A DNA stretch of 62,186 nucleotides from Lentisphaerota bacterium (GCA_024225035.1 JAAEMX010000008.1:1-62186), one strand, 5' to 3'. Counted from the stretch's first letter, positions 45,132 to 55,082 are shown. The notes: generated from the letters alone by a model not told the origin. Program-made: numbers and translations.

Positions 45132-45161
45132 AGCCCCGCATTTTTAGCGGGGCTTTTTTTA
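45132..45161 (+). terminator. Rho-independent terminator
   Basis: AGCCCCGC (45132-45139) and GCGGGGCT (45147-45154) form a perfect GC-rich stem followed by seven T. It ends the 263-aa gene. The rest of 45117-45333 shows nothing else. Confidence 0.9.
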
Positions 45162-45333
45162 TACTTCAATGTTTTATGTCTCAATACAATTATTTAAAAA
45201 ATTATATGGAATCAACAAAAAAGGAAAAGGTGCAACCATTTTGTTTGCTATAGCTACGCGTAAAATTTTAATCATTATATATTTGCCTTGTTATGGTTTG
45301 CATCATGGAATATGAACGTCCGGTGGGGATTAT

Positions 45334-45540
45334 TTGAATATTGTTTATGATCCGAATAAGGTGCCTTTTGTATACAAGATAGAAACACCAGCTTTATGTA
45401 TGAAATTAATTAATCCTGATGATAGGCTTAATATCAAATATTCTTTTAGAAATCTTGATTATTTTACGCAATATCAATTTCGAAAATATCTTCAAGGTAA
45501 AATTTTTAAAAGGGATGAAGGTAGGAAAAATAAAAAATGA
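45334..45540 (+). CDS. 68-aa protein, unknown function
   Basis: Starts at TTG 45334 with GGTGGGG about 7 bases upstream. The peptide (P-F-V-Y-K-I-E-T-P-A-L-C-M-K-L-I-N-P) is not obviously random, and ends with a basic tail (K-R-D-E-G-R-K-N-K-K). A hairpin follows the stop at 45544-45572. It could be a real small protein or the relic of a longer one. Confidence 0.4.
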   Translation: MNIVYDPNKVPFVYKIETPALCMKLINPDDRLNIKYSFRNLDYFTQYQFRKYLQGKIFKRDEGRKNKK

Positions 45541-45543
45541 TAG

Positions 45544-45572
45544 CTCCCGAAAGGGATAAATATTTTCGGGAG
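45544..45572. terminator. Hairpin after the 68-aa frame
   Basis: CTCCCGAAA (45544-45552) pairs with TTTCGGGAG (45564-45572); the following TTTCT is a weak tract. It lies between the 68-aa frame and the converging oxidoreductase pseudogene. Confidence 0.55.
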
Positions 45573-45592
45573 TTTCTAATAGAAATTTTAAT

Positions 45593-46594
45593 CTACAGCA
45601 CCTTCCTGAAGGGCAATTGGTAATGGTTTTGGCTTAGAGCTATGGCTTTATCTGAATCACTTGATTTTTCAAATGCTTCCATAACTTCTAGAAAGTGACA
45701 GGCCAGTTCTCCGGAAGCGTGGTGTGGACACTTTGCTTTGATAGCTTTTGCCGTATCTGCTACTCCAATACCTCGGTTTTGACCTGTATAGCCATGAGCT
45801 ATTGGGCAATCAATGCACTCGGGAGTATTGGTGCATTTGTAATGATTCTCCAAAACCATTGGGGGCTGGAATGGCTAATGCTCCATCTGTTCCATAAATC
45901 TCGATGCAGTGATGTTTATGTTTCCACACATCAAAACCTGTTATAACTGTTATTACCGCACCATTATGAAATTCTAATGTGGGTTGGAACATTTATCGGA
46001 ATTTTTTCTGAAGAAGGCGCATCCGCTGATGCGTTTGACTGGCCCCAGTAGATTAACCAGAGCAGTAATATAGTATGGACCCAAGGCAAACATTGGACCG
46101 CCACCCAAGTCGTAGAAAAACGCAGGAGCAGTGTGGTAATACCTTTCCGACCAATACCCCATAAATATTGCTAGGAGTCCCAATCCAGCCTTACGGGCTG
46201 CCTGATGTCCTCCTCCCAGAAATGCGTCTGGAGCGCAGCCTGCACGAACTCCTTTTCCCCTGGCCGCATTAAGGATGGTTTGTGCTTCATTGCAACTGAT
46301 AGCTATAGGTTTTTCTGAGTAAGTGTGTTTTCCCGCGTTAACTGCTTGCAGAACTAGCCCTGCATGCACTTTGGGAATCGTGAGATTTACAACTATTTCT
46401 ATTTCCGTATCGGTGATAATTTCCTTGACAGAGACAGCCTGTACGCCAAACTCTTCGGCTCTTTTTTCGGCAGCTTCGAAGTTGATATCAGCACACGATT
46501 TAATTTTTATGTCATCAAACTTTTCTGCTCCTTCAAAAAATACCTTACTGATTTGTCCACAACCGATTATGCCAATGCTGGTTAATTCTGGCAT
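45593..46594 (-). pseudogene. Gfo/Idh/MocA oxidoreductase, multiply disrupted
   Basis: Reading down from 46594, frame A gives the NAD-binding start (I-G-I-I-G-C-G-Q-I) and V-N-L-T-I-P-x-V-H-A, E-K-P-I-A and Y-D-L-G-G-G-P-M-F, then runs into a stop at 45974. An in-frame gap is apparent where 'QAARKA...FMGYW' lacks about 8 residues. Around 45975-45990 a third frame reads K-I-P-I-N-V-P-T-H, and then frame B (to 45810) L-E-F-H-N-G-A-V-I-T-V. From 45859 frame C continues R-G-I-G-V-A-D-T-A-K-A-I to the end. At least two frame-breaking indels make this a dead gene. Confidence 0.88.
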
Positions 46595-46606
46595 AATTAT
46601 CTCCTT

Positions 46607-47197
46607 TTAATTATTGCCTTTGGAAAATCCTTTAGAAACCATGTAACTATAACTTTGCTCGATGGCTTCAAACATATCAGTTTAGCAATTGTCAAGTTCA
46701 ACAACGAGCCATTGAGTAATATAATAATTCATTTCTTTAAGGGTTTCATTAAAGTTCATTTTTCCAGAGCCAACCGCCGTCATTGTGCGTTCTTTTTCAA
46801 AAAGTCCATCTTTGATGTGCAGAAGGATTGCGCGGTTTTTGAAAATACTCAGCATTTCAGCAGGGTTTTCTTGTTCATAGTTAGCGCTCCAGTAGGTATC
46901 CAGCTCTATTTTTAGGCTTGGGCAAAGTTTAAGATAATGTTCATAAGCAAGCTTTCCGTCAATGCGGTTGAATTCCCATTCATGATTATGCTGAAAAAGA
47001 GCTATTCCCGCTGATGCAAGTTTTTGCTGCATTGCATTGACTTCGTCTGCCGTCTGTTTTATGGCATCAATTGTTTCAAAGTTGTCAGGGCCGTAACCGC
47101 AGGCAACTTTATCTATACCCAGAATTCCGGCGGTATCTATAACTTCATTTAAATTATTAGGGGTGCACTCTGGAGAGCGTGAACTTGAGATTTCCAT
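46607..47197 (-). pseudogene. Sugar phosphate isomerase/epimerase, broken at both ends
   Basis: The open part encodes a TIM-barrel xylose-isomerase-like domain: F-Q-H-N-H-E-W-E-F (metal His), I-E-L-D-T-Y-W-S-A (metal Glu/Asp) and L-L-H-I-K-D-G. A TAA follows W-L-V-V-E-L-D-N-C, yet the same frame continues T-D-M-F-E-A-I-E-Q-S-Y-S-Y-M to a natural-looking end at 46607. Upstream, only three codons precede a TGA in frame, so the first 90 or so residues are also gone. It lies just before the oxidoreductase on the same strand. Confidence 0.85.
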
Positions 47198-47252
47198 GCT
47201 CTGGTGTCAGCAATTGATGAAAAATATTATTTTTTGATAATAGGTATATTTA

Positions 47253-48041
47253 ATGGAAAGCTATATGTCCCATCTGGAAGATTTAATTTCAATATGTCAT
47301 TACAGTGCCCCCGGACGATGCCAAAGTTCGTCCTTATGAAATTGCTGAGGGGAATGAATATTTTGAAATACTTACTGGAGATAAGGTTTTTTTTTTGAAT
47401 GTAACGGTGTAGTATCCGAGTTCAAAAAAGGGGCTGTATTGGCATATTGGAGGAGAAAAAACAATATACAAGACAACTGTTGACGCTCCTTACAGATGTA
47501 TCACTCTGAGGTTTCAGGTAAATGATGGAAAGCGACAGTTGCCACGAGTCAGTATATGGCGTGATCATAAAGAAATGGATTTATTTCTGAATGAAGCTAT
47601 GACCTGTTTTCATGATGAGAATTATGATCGAAATATACTATCTCAATACCTTTACAGTCGTCTTGCCTGGACGGTTCATCGAGCTGTTACATTGCCAGCT
47701 GATAACACGGATTTGCCCACGCGACTGCGTAAAGCAATTAAGCTTATTGAGAAGAAATTTGTCCAGAAAATATCTATTGATGCTATAGCCAGAGAGGTTG
47801 GGGTAAGTAAACCGCACTTGTTACCTTGTTCAAAAAGCATTTGAATTCAAGCCCGCACCGATATTTGGTTGACAGGCGGCTTTCGCATTCAAGATCACTG
47901 CTTGCCGGGAGCGGAAAAAGCATAAAGGAGATAGCTTTTGAATGCGGCTTTGACGCTCTTGAAAATTTTTACCGTTCTTTCAAAAGCTCTCAAAGCCTGA
48001 CGCCAGCAGAGTATCGTCGCAAATACACCGCTTATAAGTAA
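47253..48041 (+). pseudogene. AraC-family regulator with at least four frameshifts
   Basis: From ATG 47253 the frames must be switched near the C5 run at about 47311 (to V-R-P-Y-E-I-A-E-G), at the T10 run about 47388-47397 (E-C-N-G-V-V-S-E-F), at about 47440 (W-H-I-G-G-E-K-T-I-Y), and at about 47820-47830, within G-V-S-K-P-H-L. After the last shift the second AraC helix-turn-helix appears (I-K-E-I-A-F-E-C-G-F ... F-Y-R-S-F-K). Together these make an N-terminal cupin and a C-terminal two-HTH domain. It diverges from the isomerase pseudogene, so it probably regulated it. Confidence 0.88.
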
Positions 48042-48048
48042 TAATTTA

Positions 48049-49547
48049 CTATTTTTTACTGATCAATTTGTCATTGGCATGCTTACAGGCATCTGTCAGT
48101 AACTTCTTTAACTGCTTGTAGCGCTTCTTTGTGCCAATCGGAGCGAGTTCTCCGCTGATAACCATTTCTCTTGCTTTTTGAATAGGAAATGTCATTTCCC
48201 TATAAGAGTAACGACTACCTTGTCCATAGGGTTCAAGTTTTCCATATGTTAATGCCATTTGCAAAACTTTATTCCAACCTTTAGGTGTTTGCTTGATTAA
48301 ATTTTCATGACTAAACATTTTGAGATATTTTGCTGATATGAACTTTTTTGCTTTTAAATGTGTTTCAACATATATTCTTTTTGCTTCTTTATTGTCATAA
48401 TGGTAAATAAATTCCCATGCGGCATCTCTGACTCCAGGTTCTTTTATTTGAGAAAACAAGCCAAACATTCGGCTGTTTAGTTCGCCTCCACGCAACCCTG
48501 TCGGGCCTTTGGGAACAGGAGCTATTCCGAATTTAGTTGGATCAATGCTAGAATAATTTCTTTCTGATATATAGTCAAACATCATACCTATTTCACCTGA
48601 TTCCCACTTTTTAAATGCACTTGGATAACTTGCATATGAAAACCCATAAATAGCTTTTGGATATCCTTCAGAATGCCATTTTTCAGCACAAAGACGAGTA
48701 TAAAAATCAAGGGCTTTTACTGCGGCATCAGTATCAAAAGCATATTTCCATGAATCAGTATCTTTATTATATTCCATTACTTCGCCGCCTGCAGACCATA
48801 GAAATGTCGTCCAAAACCATGATTCATGTTTTCCCCTTCCAAGCCTTATTCCATAAGTTCCTTTTTCAATGTTTGTCAACTTTCTTGCTGCTTTTAAAAG
48901 GTCATCCCAAGTCCAGTTTTCATCAGGGAATGGAATGTTATTCTTTTTAAATAATTTTTTGTTATAGACAAGAATTTTGCCAAGTATATCATCAAAGGGC
49001 ATGGCCCAGTAATGTTTTTGCCCATTAGGGCCTTTTCTATAAAAAACTGGCCTTAGTTGACTGGGGAATCTTTCCTCAATTTCCTCTGGGCTAAGCGTTT
49101 TTATATATTCATCAAGCGGGTAGAGAAAATCTTTTTTGATGAAGTAGTGAGAATACCTAAAGTAAACGTAAATGACATCTGGGATTTTTCCTTTAAAGGC
49201 TGTAGTCTCAATTGAACTGGAAGTGTAGAGAGGGTTGAGTGTGCTTTTTCAATTTTTAGTTCAACGTTATCCCAGTTATAGTTACCATATTTTTGTGGAT
49301 TAGTTTTATATTTAGCAGCATATTTTCGTGCGAATATTTGAGGGAATTTCTTGATGAATTTCTGAACAGTTATAATCTCGGCTTGAGCCCATGGCCTTTT
49401 AGATACCGTATTGGCATGGTAATCTACTTCAATGGTAATGATGGTTTTGCCGTCTTTTTCTGTGATTGAACCGCCTTTGGAGGTTGTTGCAGAGTAAAAT
49501 ATTGCTAGAATTACTGTGGTTAAGGCATAGAAATAGTTTGTCTTCAT
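48049..49547 (-). pseudogene. Sugar ABC transporter substrate-binding protein, one frameshift
   Basis: From ATG 49547 the frame gives a signal peptide and W-A-Q-A-E-I-I-T-V-Q-K-F. It shifts near 49230-49245 (a CT-repeat tract, compatible with an extra CT), after which the other frame continues without interruption: P-D-V-I-Y-V-Y-F-R-Y, then W-A-M-P-F-D-D-I-L, and the C-terminal half with W-T-W-D-D-L-L-K-A-A (family hinge motif) and W-E-F-I. The 500-residue protein is complete except for this one indel. Membrane and ATPase components are not in the window. Confidence 0.88.
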
Positions 49548-49639
49548 AATATGCTTTCAAATACGATTTTAGAATGTTTCTCGATTCGCCAAATATAACT
49601 GTAGTTTGATGAAAATACAAGGAATTTATTAAGTAGAGA

Positions 49640-50365
49640 TTAGCTGTGGAGCTCTCTTTCAAGTTCTTTGGCTCTAGGGTGCAGTACGTTGTTTTCAAGT
49701 GTAATGTGGATGTGAGTGTCCGCTTCCATTTCCTGCAGCTCTGTTATGAATAACCTGTAAGTTATGCAGGCGTCATCAGGCAGTTGGTAGTTATTGCAAA
49801 TGCTTTTTACTTTTAAAATCAGTTCGCTTGCAGTGCGGTGGTCGTTTTCAAGTATATCAACGTATTCAGAAAGGCTGTATTTGAGTGGATTGGGCATAGT
49901 GGCAGTGCCTTCCCATGCTTTTGTCAGCGCGCCGACGTATGGGAAAAACTCTTTTTCTTCCATGCGCAGGTGGCGATAGAAAATATCTTTGAAATCAGTA
50001 AAGGTGTGTAAAGCTTCTTTTAATTCAGGATGGTTTTTTGCATGGGCTCCACAGGCAACTTGCAGGTGCTGTTTTATTTCAGGAATAAGTTCATACATAT
50101 ATTCATGATGCACTTTAACAATATACTTGGTCAGCTCGTATAATGGAATTCTGAAGAAATTGGGTTGGGTTGTGTTTTCAACCTGACTGGTATTGTTCAG
50201 ATCACTAAGAATTCTATTGAGATCAATACCTTTGCTGCGGCAAGCTTGAGTAAGTTCAATGTTGCCGTGACAGCAAAAATCTATTTGATAAGCTTCAAAA
50301 ACTTTAGACGTTTTTAAATTATTGGCTACAATCTGACCAACAGTCTGGTTGGCAAGAATATCCAT
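49640..50365 (-). CDS. Di-iron iron-sulfur cluster repair protein (RIC/ScdA/YtfE)
   Basis: Encodes 241 residues from ATG 50365, with GGAGG 6 bases upstream; an upstream in-frame Met at 50392 lacks it. The N-terminal ScdA domain carries Q-T-V-G-Q-I-V and D-F-C-C-H-G; the hemerythrin-like body carries the iron His/Glu residues in H-H-E-Y, H-L-R-M-E-E-K-E-F-F-P, E-N-D-H and H-I-x-x-E-N-N-V-L. RIC proteins restore Fe-S clusters damaged by nitric oxide or oxidants. It is intact directly beside the pseudogene block. Confidence 0.93.
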   Translation of the reverse strand: MDILANQTVGQIVANNLKTSKVFEAYQIDFCCHGNIELTQACRSKGIDLNRILSDLNNTSQVENTTQPNFFRIPLYELTKYIVKVHHEYMYELIPEIKQHLQVACGAHAKNHPELKEALHTFTDFKDIFYRHLRMEEKEFFPYVGALTKAWEGTATMPNPLKYSLSEYVDILENDHRTASELILKVKSICNNYQLPDDACITYRLFITELQEMEADTHIHITLENNVLHPRAKELERELHS

Positions 50366-50445
50366 ATAACCCTCCAAGTTATGGAAACACAATAACCACC
50401 CTGCTTATAATCTAGTGCGTCAGATTGTTTAATGCAACCTGAAAT

Positions 50446-50474
50446 AAAAAAAGACCGCCCTCAAAAGGACGGTC
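50446..50474 (-). terminator. Rho-independent terminator of the pdh operon
   Basis: On the minus strand an 8-bp stem with one U-G pair (50474-50467 against 50460-50453), 6-base loop and T7. It lies 20 bases after the E2 stop. Confidence 0.85.
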
Positions 50475-50493
50475 ATGTGTTTCCCCTGAAGCT

Positions 50494-51867
50494 CTAGATC
50501 AAAGTGCTCCAGCTCTCTGTATTCTCAAGTTTTGCTTTGAATGCGTTGACAAATTCAGCTGCCATAGCACCGTCAACTACACGGTGATCAGCACTGAGGG
50601 TGACTTTCATCATATCGCGTACAACGATTTCACCATCTTTGACAACCGGTGTTGGTACGCATGAGGCAACTGCCATAATTGCAGCTTCACCCGGGTTGAT
50701 GATCGCGCCAAAGCTTTCTACATTCATCATTCCCATGTTAGAAATGGTAAACGAGCTGCCTTTCATTTCGTCTGGAGTCAGTTTGCCGTCGCGGGCTTTG
50801 CCTGCCAGTTCTGCGATTTCGGCATGGATTTCGTCAAGCGCTTTTTTGTCAGTATTGCGCACGACTGGAACTACCAGACCGTTTTCGACGCTGACTGCGA
50901 CACCGACATTAACTTTGCTCTTGCGCACAATACTGTTACCTTGAAGAGCTGCGTTGACATAAGGGAATTCCTTGAGGCTTAACGCTGCTGCTTTTACGAC
51001 AAATACATTGACGCTGAGGTTAATGCCGTCATCTTTAAGCTGCTTACGCATTGCCAGCAGGTCAGTCATATCAATGCTTACTGTCACATAGAAGTGTGGT
51101 ATCTGCTGTTTGGATTCAGCGAGGCGCTGCGCTATGATTCTGCGCATTGCGTTCATTTCCTGCGGTTTTTCATTTACGGCGTCTCTGACGTCATCGATAG
51201 TAATGCGTCCACATTCGCCAGTGCCTTCGATTGCCAGCAGTTCAAGTTCTTCCTGTTTGGCAATGTTAAAGGCTGCAGGGGTAATTTTTTGGTCAAGATA
51301 ACCTGAATTTTCCAGATATTCTTTGACATCGCGTTCGGTAACGCGTCCAACCGCACCGCCTGTACCGGGAACGCTGTCCAGATTGATCAGGAAGTCCTGA
51401 GCATACTTACGGGCACGTGGGCTTGGGTTGGGGGTATGAACAGCCGGGACAGGCGCGGATGAGGACGTGGGTTCGAAGGGGACGTCCTCACACCGTGCCT
51501 GACCGGTCTGAGTCTGGGTAGGGGCCGCTGTTGGAGCTGCCGGTGCAGCAGCTGGTTTAAGGGCTGGAGCAGCGGGAGCGGTTTTTTTTCCCGGTGCCTT
51601 GGGAGCTTCGATTACCGGAATTTCTTCTCCGGGTTCTCCGAGCACACAGGCTGTAGTCATTACCGGAATTTCTTTGCCGGCCGTGGTAATAATCTTCAGA
51701 AGAGTTCCCTCAAATTGAGATTCTACTTCCAGGACGGCTTTGTCGGTTTCAACTTCGAAGAGGATATCACTCTTTTTGATGACGTCGCCTTCATTGACCC
51801 GCCATGAGTCTATTATAACAGTCTCTTCGGACTGTCCGAGTTTTGGTATTGGAACTAAAGTTGCCAT
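50494..51867 (-). CDS. Pyruvate dehydrogenase E2 (dihydrolipoyl acetyltransferase)
   Basis: Encodes 457 residues: a lipoyl domain (1-80; the lipoylated Lys sits in V-E-T-D-K-A-V), an Ala/Pro-rich hinge (about 90-150), a peripheral subunit-binding domain (S-P-R-A-R-K-Y-A), and an acyltransferase core ending in the catalytic A-D-H-R-V-V-D-G-A. It transfers the acetyl group to CoA in the pyruvate dehydrogenase complex. 66 bases separate it from E1 on the same strand. An E3 gene is not in the window. The odd point is a second E3BD-like segment between residues about 150 and 240, which looks like a duplicated binding domain. Confidence 0.93.
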   Translation of the reverse strand: MATLVPIPKLGQSEETVIIDSWRVNEGDVIKKSDILFEVETDKAVLEVESQFEGTLLKIITTAGKEIPVMTTACVLGEPGEEIPVIEAPKAPGKKTAPAAPALKPAAAPAAPTAAPTQTQTGQARCEDVPFEPTSSSAPVPAVHTPNPSPRARKYAQDFLINLDSVPGTGGAVGRVTERDVKEYLENSGYLDQKITPAAFNIAKQEELELLAIEGTGECGRITIDDVRDAVNEKPQEMNAMRRIIAQRLAESKQQIPHFYVTVSIDMTDLLAMRKQLKDDGINLSVNVFVVKAAALSLKEFPYVNAALQGNSIVRKSKVNVGVAVSVENGLVVPVVRNTDKKALDEIHAEIAELAGKARDGKLTPDEMKGSSFTISNMGMMNVESFGAIINPGEAAIMAVASCVPTPVVKDGEIVVRDMMKVTLSADHRVVDGAMAAEFVNAFKAKLENTESWSTLI

Positions 51868-51933
51868 TTATGTAAATCTCCGGTTATTGAAACGAAGTGC
51901 TGTGAAGCGGCTCCGTTTCATGTTTAGCCGCTG

Positions 51934-54225
51934 TTAGATCAAGGCCTTGGCGGCTGCAGCCATCTGGTCGGCAGTCGGGAGGAAGGCGGCTTCGAGGGTG
52001 TGAGCCTGCGGAGCAATACCGTTCTGAGCACCGATTTTCATGACTGGAGCGTCGAGATAATCGAAACAGTTGGCTGTTACCTGAGATACTATTTCACCAG
52101 TGAAGCTGCCAATATCAACGCATTGGCTGATAGCTATACAGCGTCCAGTTTTCTTGACTGACTCGAAAACAGTTTCCCAGTCGAATGGAACCAGAGTTCT
52201 CGGGTCGATTATTTCAACGCTGATGCCTTCTGCTTCAAGCATGTTGGCTGCCTTGATGGCGTCAGCTACAGCCGGACCCCAAGCAACAAAGGTAACATCA
52301 GAACCTTCACGAATTATGTTAGCCTGTCCAAACGGGATCAGGTATTCTTCTTCAGGAACCATGCCTTTTTCATTGTAAAGGAGCTGGCCTTCAACAAACA
52401 CTACCGGATTGTCGTCGCGGATAGCAGTTTTGATCAAACCTTTGGCGTCATAAGCGTTTGAAGGATAAGCTACATAAGTGCCGGGGATATGGGCAAACAT
52501 TGATTCAAGTGACTGTGAATGCTGACCGCCATAACCTTTACCTCCACCGACGCTGCAGCGAACTACCATTGGAACTTTTGTAGAAGCTCCTGTCATGTAG
52601 TGCCATTTTGCAGCCTGGTTAGAAATCTGGTCAGAGGCCATCAGGGCAAAATCCATATACATGAGCTCGGCGATTGGACGGTAGCCGGTCATTGCCATAC
52701 CTACTGCGGTACCACAAATACAGGCTTCAGAAATTGGAGTATTGAAAACACGGTCACGACCGAATGATTCGAGCATACCCTTTGAAAGTTTGAAAGCACC
52801 ACCGTAGTCAGCAACGTCTTCCCCGAAGAGAACAACACGTTTATCACGCTGCATTTCTTCAAGAATACCTTCCTTGATAGCATCACGATAGGTGACCATG
52901 CCTTCACGGCGTCTGACTTCAGGAAGGTCCTGATAAATCTGAACTTTACCGTATTCTTCAGGAACAGTGTCGCATGAAGTATCGGCATACATATATTTGA
53001 TAACATCAGCAGCATCCGGATCAGCAGCGTCAGCGGCACGGCGGGCAGCACGGGCGTTACGGTCAGCTACTTTCTGCTCAATTTCTTTCAGAGCTTTTTC
53101 AGTAAGAGCTTTTGAATCAAGCAGGCGTTTACGGAATGATTCAACAGGGTCAACTTCTTTCCAGCGGCCTTCTTCGTCACGGGTACGATATTCATTACGC
53201 GGGTCAGAAAGACTGTGACCGTAATAGCGGTAAGTGTCAAGTTCGAGCAGAACCGGGCCTTTACCTTTGGCAATAGTTGCTTTAGCACGGGTGATAGCAT
53301 CGCGAACAGCGAGGACATCCATACCGTTTACAACTTCTGCGTGCATGTTGTTGTCATCGAATCCTGCAGCACGTTGAGCAAGGTATTTTACACCGTTGAC
53401 TTCGCCATCGGCACGCCCGGTCATACCAAAGTGGTTGTTGACGATACAGAAGATTACCGGCAAGCCGTATTTAGTGCGGGCGATATCACCGGTGAACTGA
53501 TCCTGAGCTGCCCAGTTGAGAGCTTCAAGTACAACGCCGTTTGAATAGGCGCCATCACCAGCGAAACAGCAGACAACGTCGCCGTGCATTTTGTCATCGA
53601 TACGGCAAGTCATTGCGGCACCGGTAGCGATTGGAATACCGCCACCCACGATGGCATTGGCGCCAAGGTGGCCAACACGGAAGTCAGCAATATGCATGCC
53701 GCCGCCGCGACCTTTGCCGTAACCTTCTTCCTTACCGAATAGTTCGGCAATTGTACGGTAAACGTGATCTTCCATTACGGCTTCGCGAAGTTGTTCACCA
53801 TCCAGGTTGCTGAATTCGGGACAGCGTTCTTTCAGGGCTTCTTCGTTCATGCGCTTAATAGCATGAAAACCTTTGGCAATTGAATCGCCGTGTCCACGGT
53901 GAGTGGAAGTGATCAGGTCTGAGATATTTAATACGGAGCATGCTCCTGTTGCGGTTGCTTCCTGACCGATTGACAAGTGAGTCGGCCCGCGATATTCATA
54001 GTCACTGATGATTTCATAGGCACCGGTACGGCACTTTAGGATCATTTCCTCGAATTCACGGATGACGAGCATTGACTCGTACATTTCCTTGAGGTCATTT
54101 TTTGTGATGTTTATGGCTTTCAGCTCATCGACGATATCTTTGCTGTACTGGTATGCCGGAATGTTTTTTAGTTTGATGGTCCGTTTTTTAAAGTCGGGAC
54201 CGAGGTCACTGTAATAGTTTCCCAT
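51934..54225 (-). CDS. Fused alpha-beta pyruvate dehydrogenase E1
   Basis: Encodes 763 residues. Residues about 40-380 are the alpha part with the thiamine diphosphate motif (G-D-G-A-Y-S-N-G; I-V-N-N) and the alpha phosphorylation-like loop (Y-R-Y-Y-G-H-S-L-S-D-P). Residues about 435-763 are the beta part (V-L-F-G-E-D-V-A-D-Y-G-G). Fusion of both chains occurs in several bacterial groups. It converts pyruvate to acetyl-TPP and loads the E2 lipoyl arm. It lies 42 bases downstream of the deoR gene in the same operon. Confidence 0.92.
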   Translation of the reverse strand: MGNYYSDLGPDFKKRTIKLKNIPAYQYSKDIVDELKAINITKNDLKEMYESMLVIREFEEMILKCRTGAYEIISDYEYRGPTHLSIGQEATATGACSVLNISDLITSTHRGHGDSIAKGFHAIKRMNEEALKERCPEFSNLDGEQLREAVMEDHVYRTIAELFGKEEGYGKGRGGGMHIADFRVGHLGANAIVGGGIPIATGAAMTCRIDDKMHGDVVCCFAGDGAYSNGVVLEALNWAAQDQFTGDIARTKYGLPVIFCIVNNHFGMTGRADGEVNGVKYLAQRAAGFDDNNMHAEVVNGMDVLAVRDAITRAKATIAKGKGPVLLELDTYRYYGHSLSDPRNEYRTRDEEGRWKEVDPVESFRKRLLDSKALTEKALKEIEQKVADRNARAARRAADAADPDAADVIKYMYADTSCDTVPEEYGKVQIYQDLPEVRRREGMVTYRDAIKEGILEEMQRDKRVVLFGEDVADYGGAFKLSKGMLESFGRDRVFNTPISEACICGTAVGMAMTGYRPIAELMYMDFALMASDQISNQAAKWHYMTGASTKVPMVVRCSVGGGKGYGGQHSQSLESMFAHIPGTYVAYPSNAYDAKGLIKTAIRDDNPVVFVEGQLLYNEKGMVPEEEYLIPFGQANIIREGSDVTFVAWGPAVADAIKAANMLEAEGISVEIIDPRTLVPFDWETVFESVKKTGRCIAISQCVDIGSFTGEIVSQVTANCFDYLDAPVMKIGAQNGIAPQAHTLEAAFLPTADQMAAAAKALI

Positions 54226-54267
54226 TTTTGACTGCTCCTAAAATTAGATATTAAATATGAATTTAAT

Positions 54268-55041
54268 TTAAAATACGATTTTGACTTCGCTGTCCTCTAA
54301 TTCTTTAACAAGTTTTGGTGAAATATTTTCGTCTGTTATGACTGTGTCAATATCATTAATGCTGCCACTGACTGCAAACGACGGAACGCCTATTTTGCTG
54401 CTGTCGACGAGTACATAAACTTTACCGGCGCGTCTCATGACTATTTCTTTGGTGAAAGCCTCACCTGGATCGGTGGTTGAGATGCCTTCATCAACTGTGA
54501 AGCCGATAGTTCCCATGAACGCCTTGTTTATATGCAAAGTATTTACAATCTGCTGCGTCAAAGGGCCGACCAGCGTGCGGCTGAGGGCACGAAATTCACC
54601 ACCCAGCAGAATTAGACGGTGTTGACTTTCCATAAGTTCGGCCGCGGCCATCATGGAATTTGTGACAATGGTTAAATTTTTTCGGCTGTCCAGCATGCGG
54701 GCGAGGGGGAGGATAGTGCTGCCGCCGTCAAGGTAAATCGAATCGTTATCTTCAATATATTCAAGAGCTTTTTCAGCAATAGATTTTTTTTCCTGAGCAT
54801 GAAAACCGGCTTTTTCAGTAAAGATGGGTTCAGTTTGCGGGAATTTAACACGAACTGCGCCACCGTGAATGCGTTTTGCTTTGCCCTGTTCTTCCAGAGA
54901 GTGCAAGTCACGTCTTACTGTAGCTTCGGAGACATTCAATTGGGCACTTAATTCGGTTATTGTGGAAACACCTTCACCAAGTGCTTTAAGAATTAAACTC
55001 TCACGTTCGGTACTTAAAAGTTTTCTTTTGCAGTTGCTCAC
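54268..55041 (-). CDS. DeoR-family regulator leading the pdh operon
   Basis: Encodes 257 residues from GTG 55041 with AGGAG 5 bases upstream. The N-terminal HTH (T-I-T-E-L-S-A-Q-L-N-V-S-E-A-T-V-R-R-D-L) is typical of DeoR, followed by the DeoR sensor domain (E-K-A-L-E-Y-I, D-G-G-S-T, G-G-x-F, G-T-I-G-F) that binds phosphorylated sugars. It sits at the head of E1-E2, so carbohydrate phosphates may control pyruvate oxidation. Two CTTTC-type boxes in its promoter indicate autoregulation. Confidence 0.92.
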   Translation of the reverse strand: MSNCKRKLLSTERESLILKALGEGVSTITELSAQLNVSEATVRRDLHSLEEQGKAKRIHGGAVRVKFPQTEPIFTEKAGFHAQEKKSIAEKALEYIEDNDSIYLDGGSTILPLARMLDSRKNLTIVTNSMMAAAELMESQHRLILLGGEFRALSRTLVGPLTQQIVNTLHINKAFMGTIGFTVDEGISTTDPGEAFTKEIVMRRAGKVYVLVDSSKIGVPSFAVSGSINDIDTVITDENISPKLVKELEDSEVKIVF

Positions 55042-55082
55042 AGCAGCTCCTGAACTATGATTTTTCTTTTGCTTATGTCCTG

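Noticed and set aside
50494..55041. Complete pyruvate dehydrogenase operon including E3
   Set aside because: No lipoamide dehydrogenase motif (G-G-x-C-x-N-x-G-C) occurs in the window.
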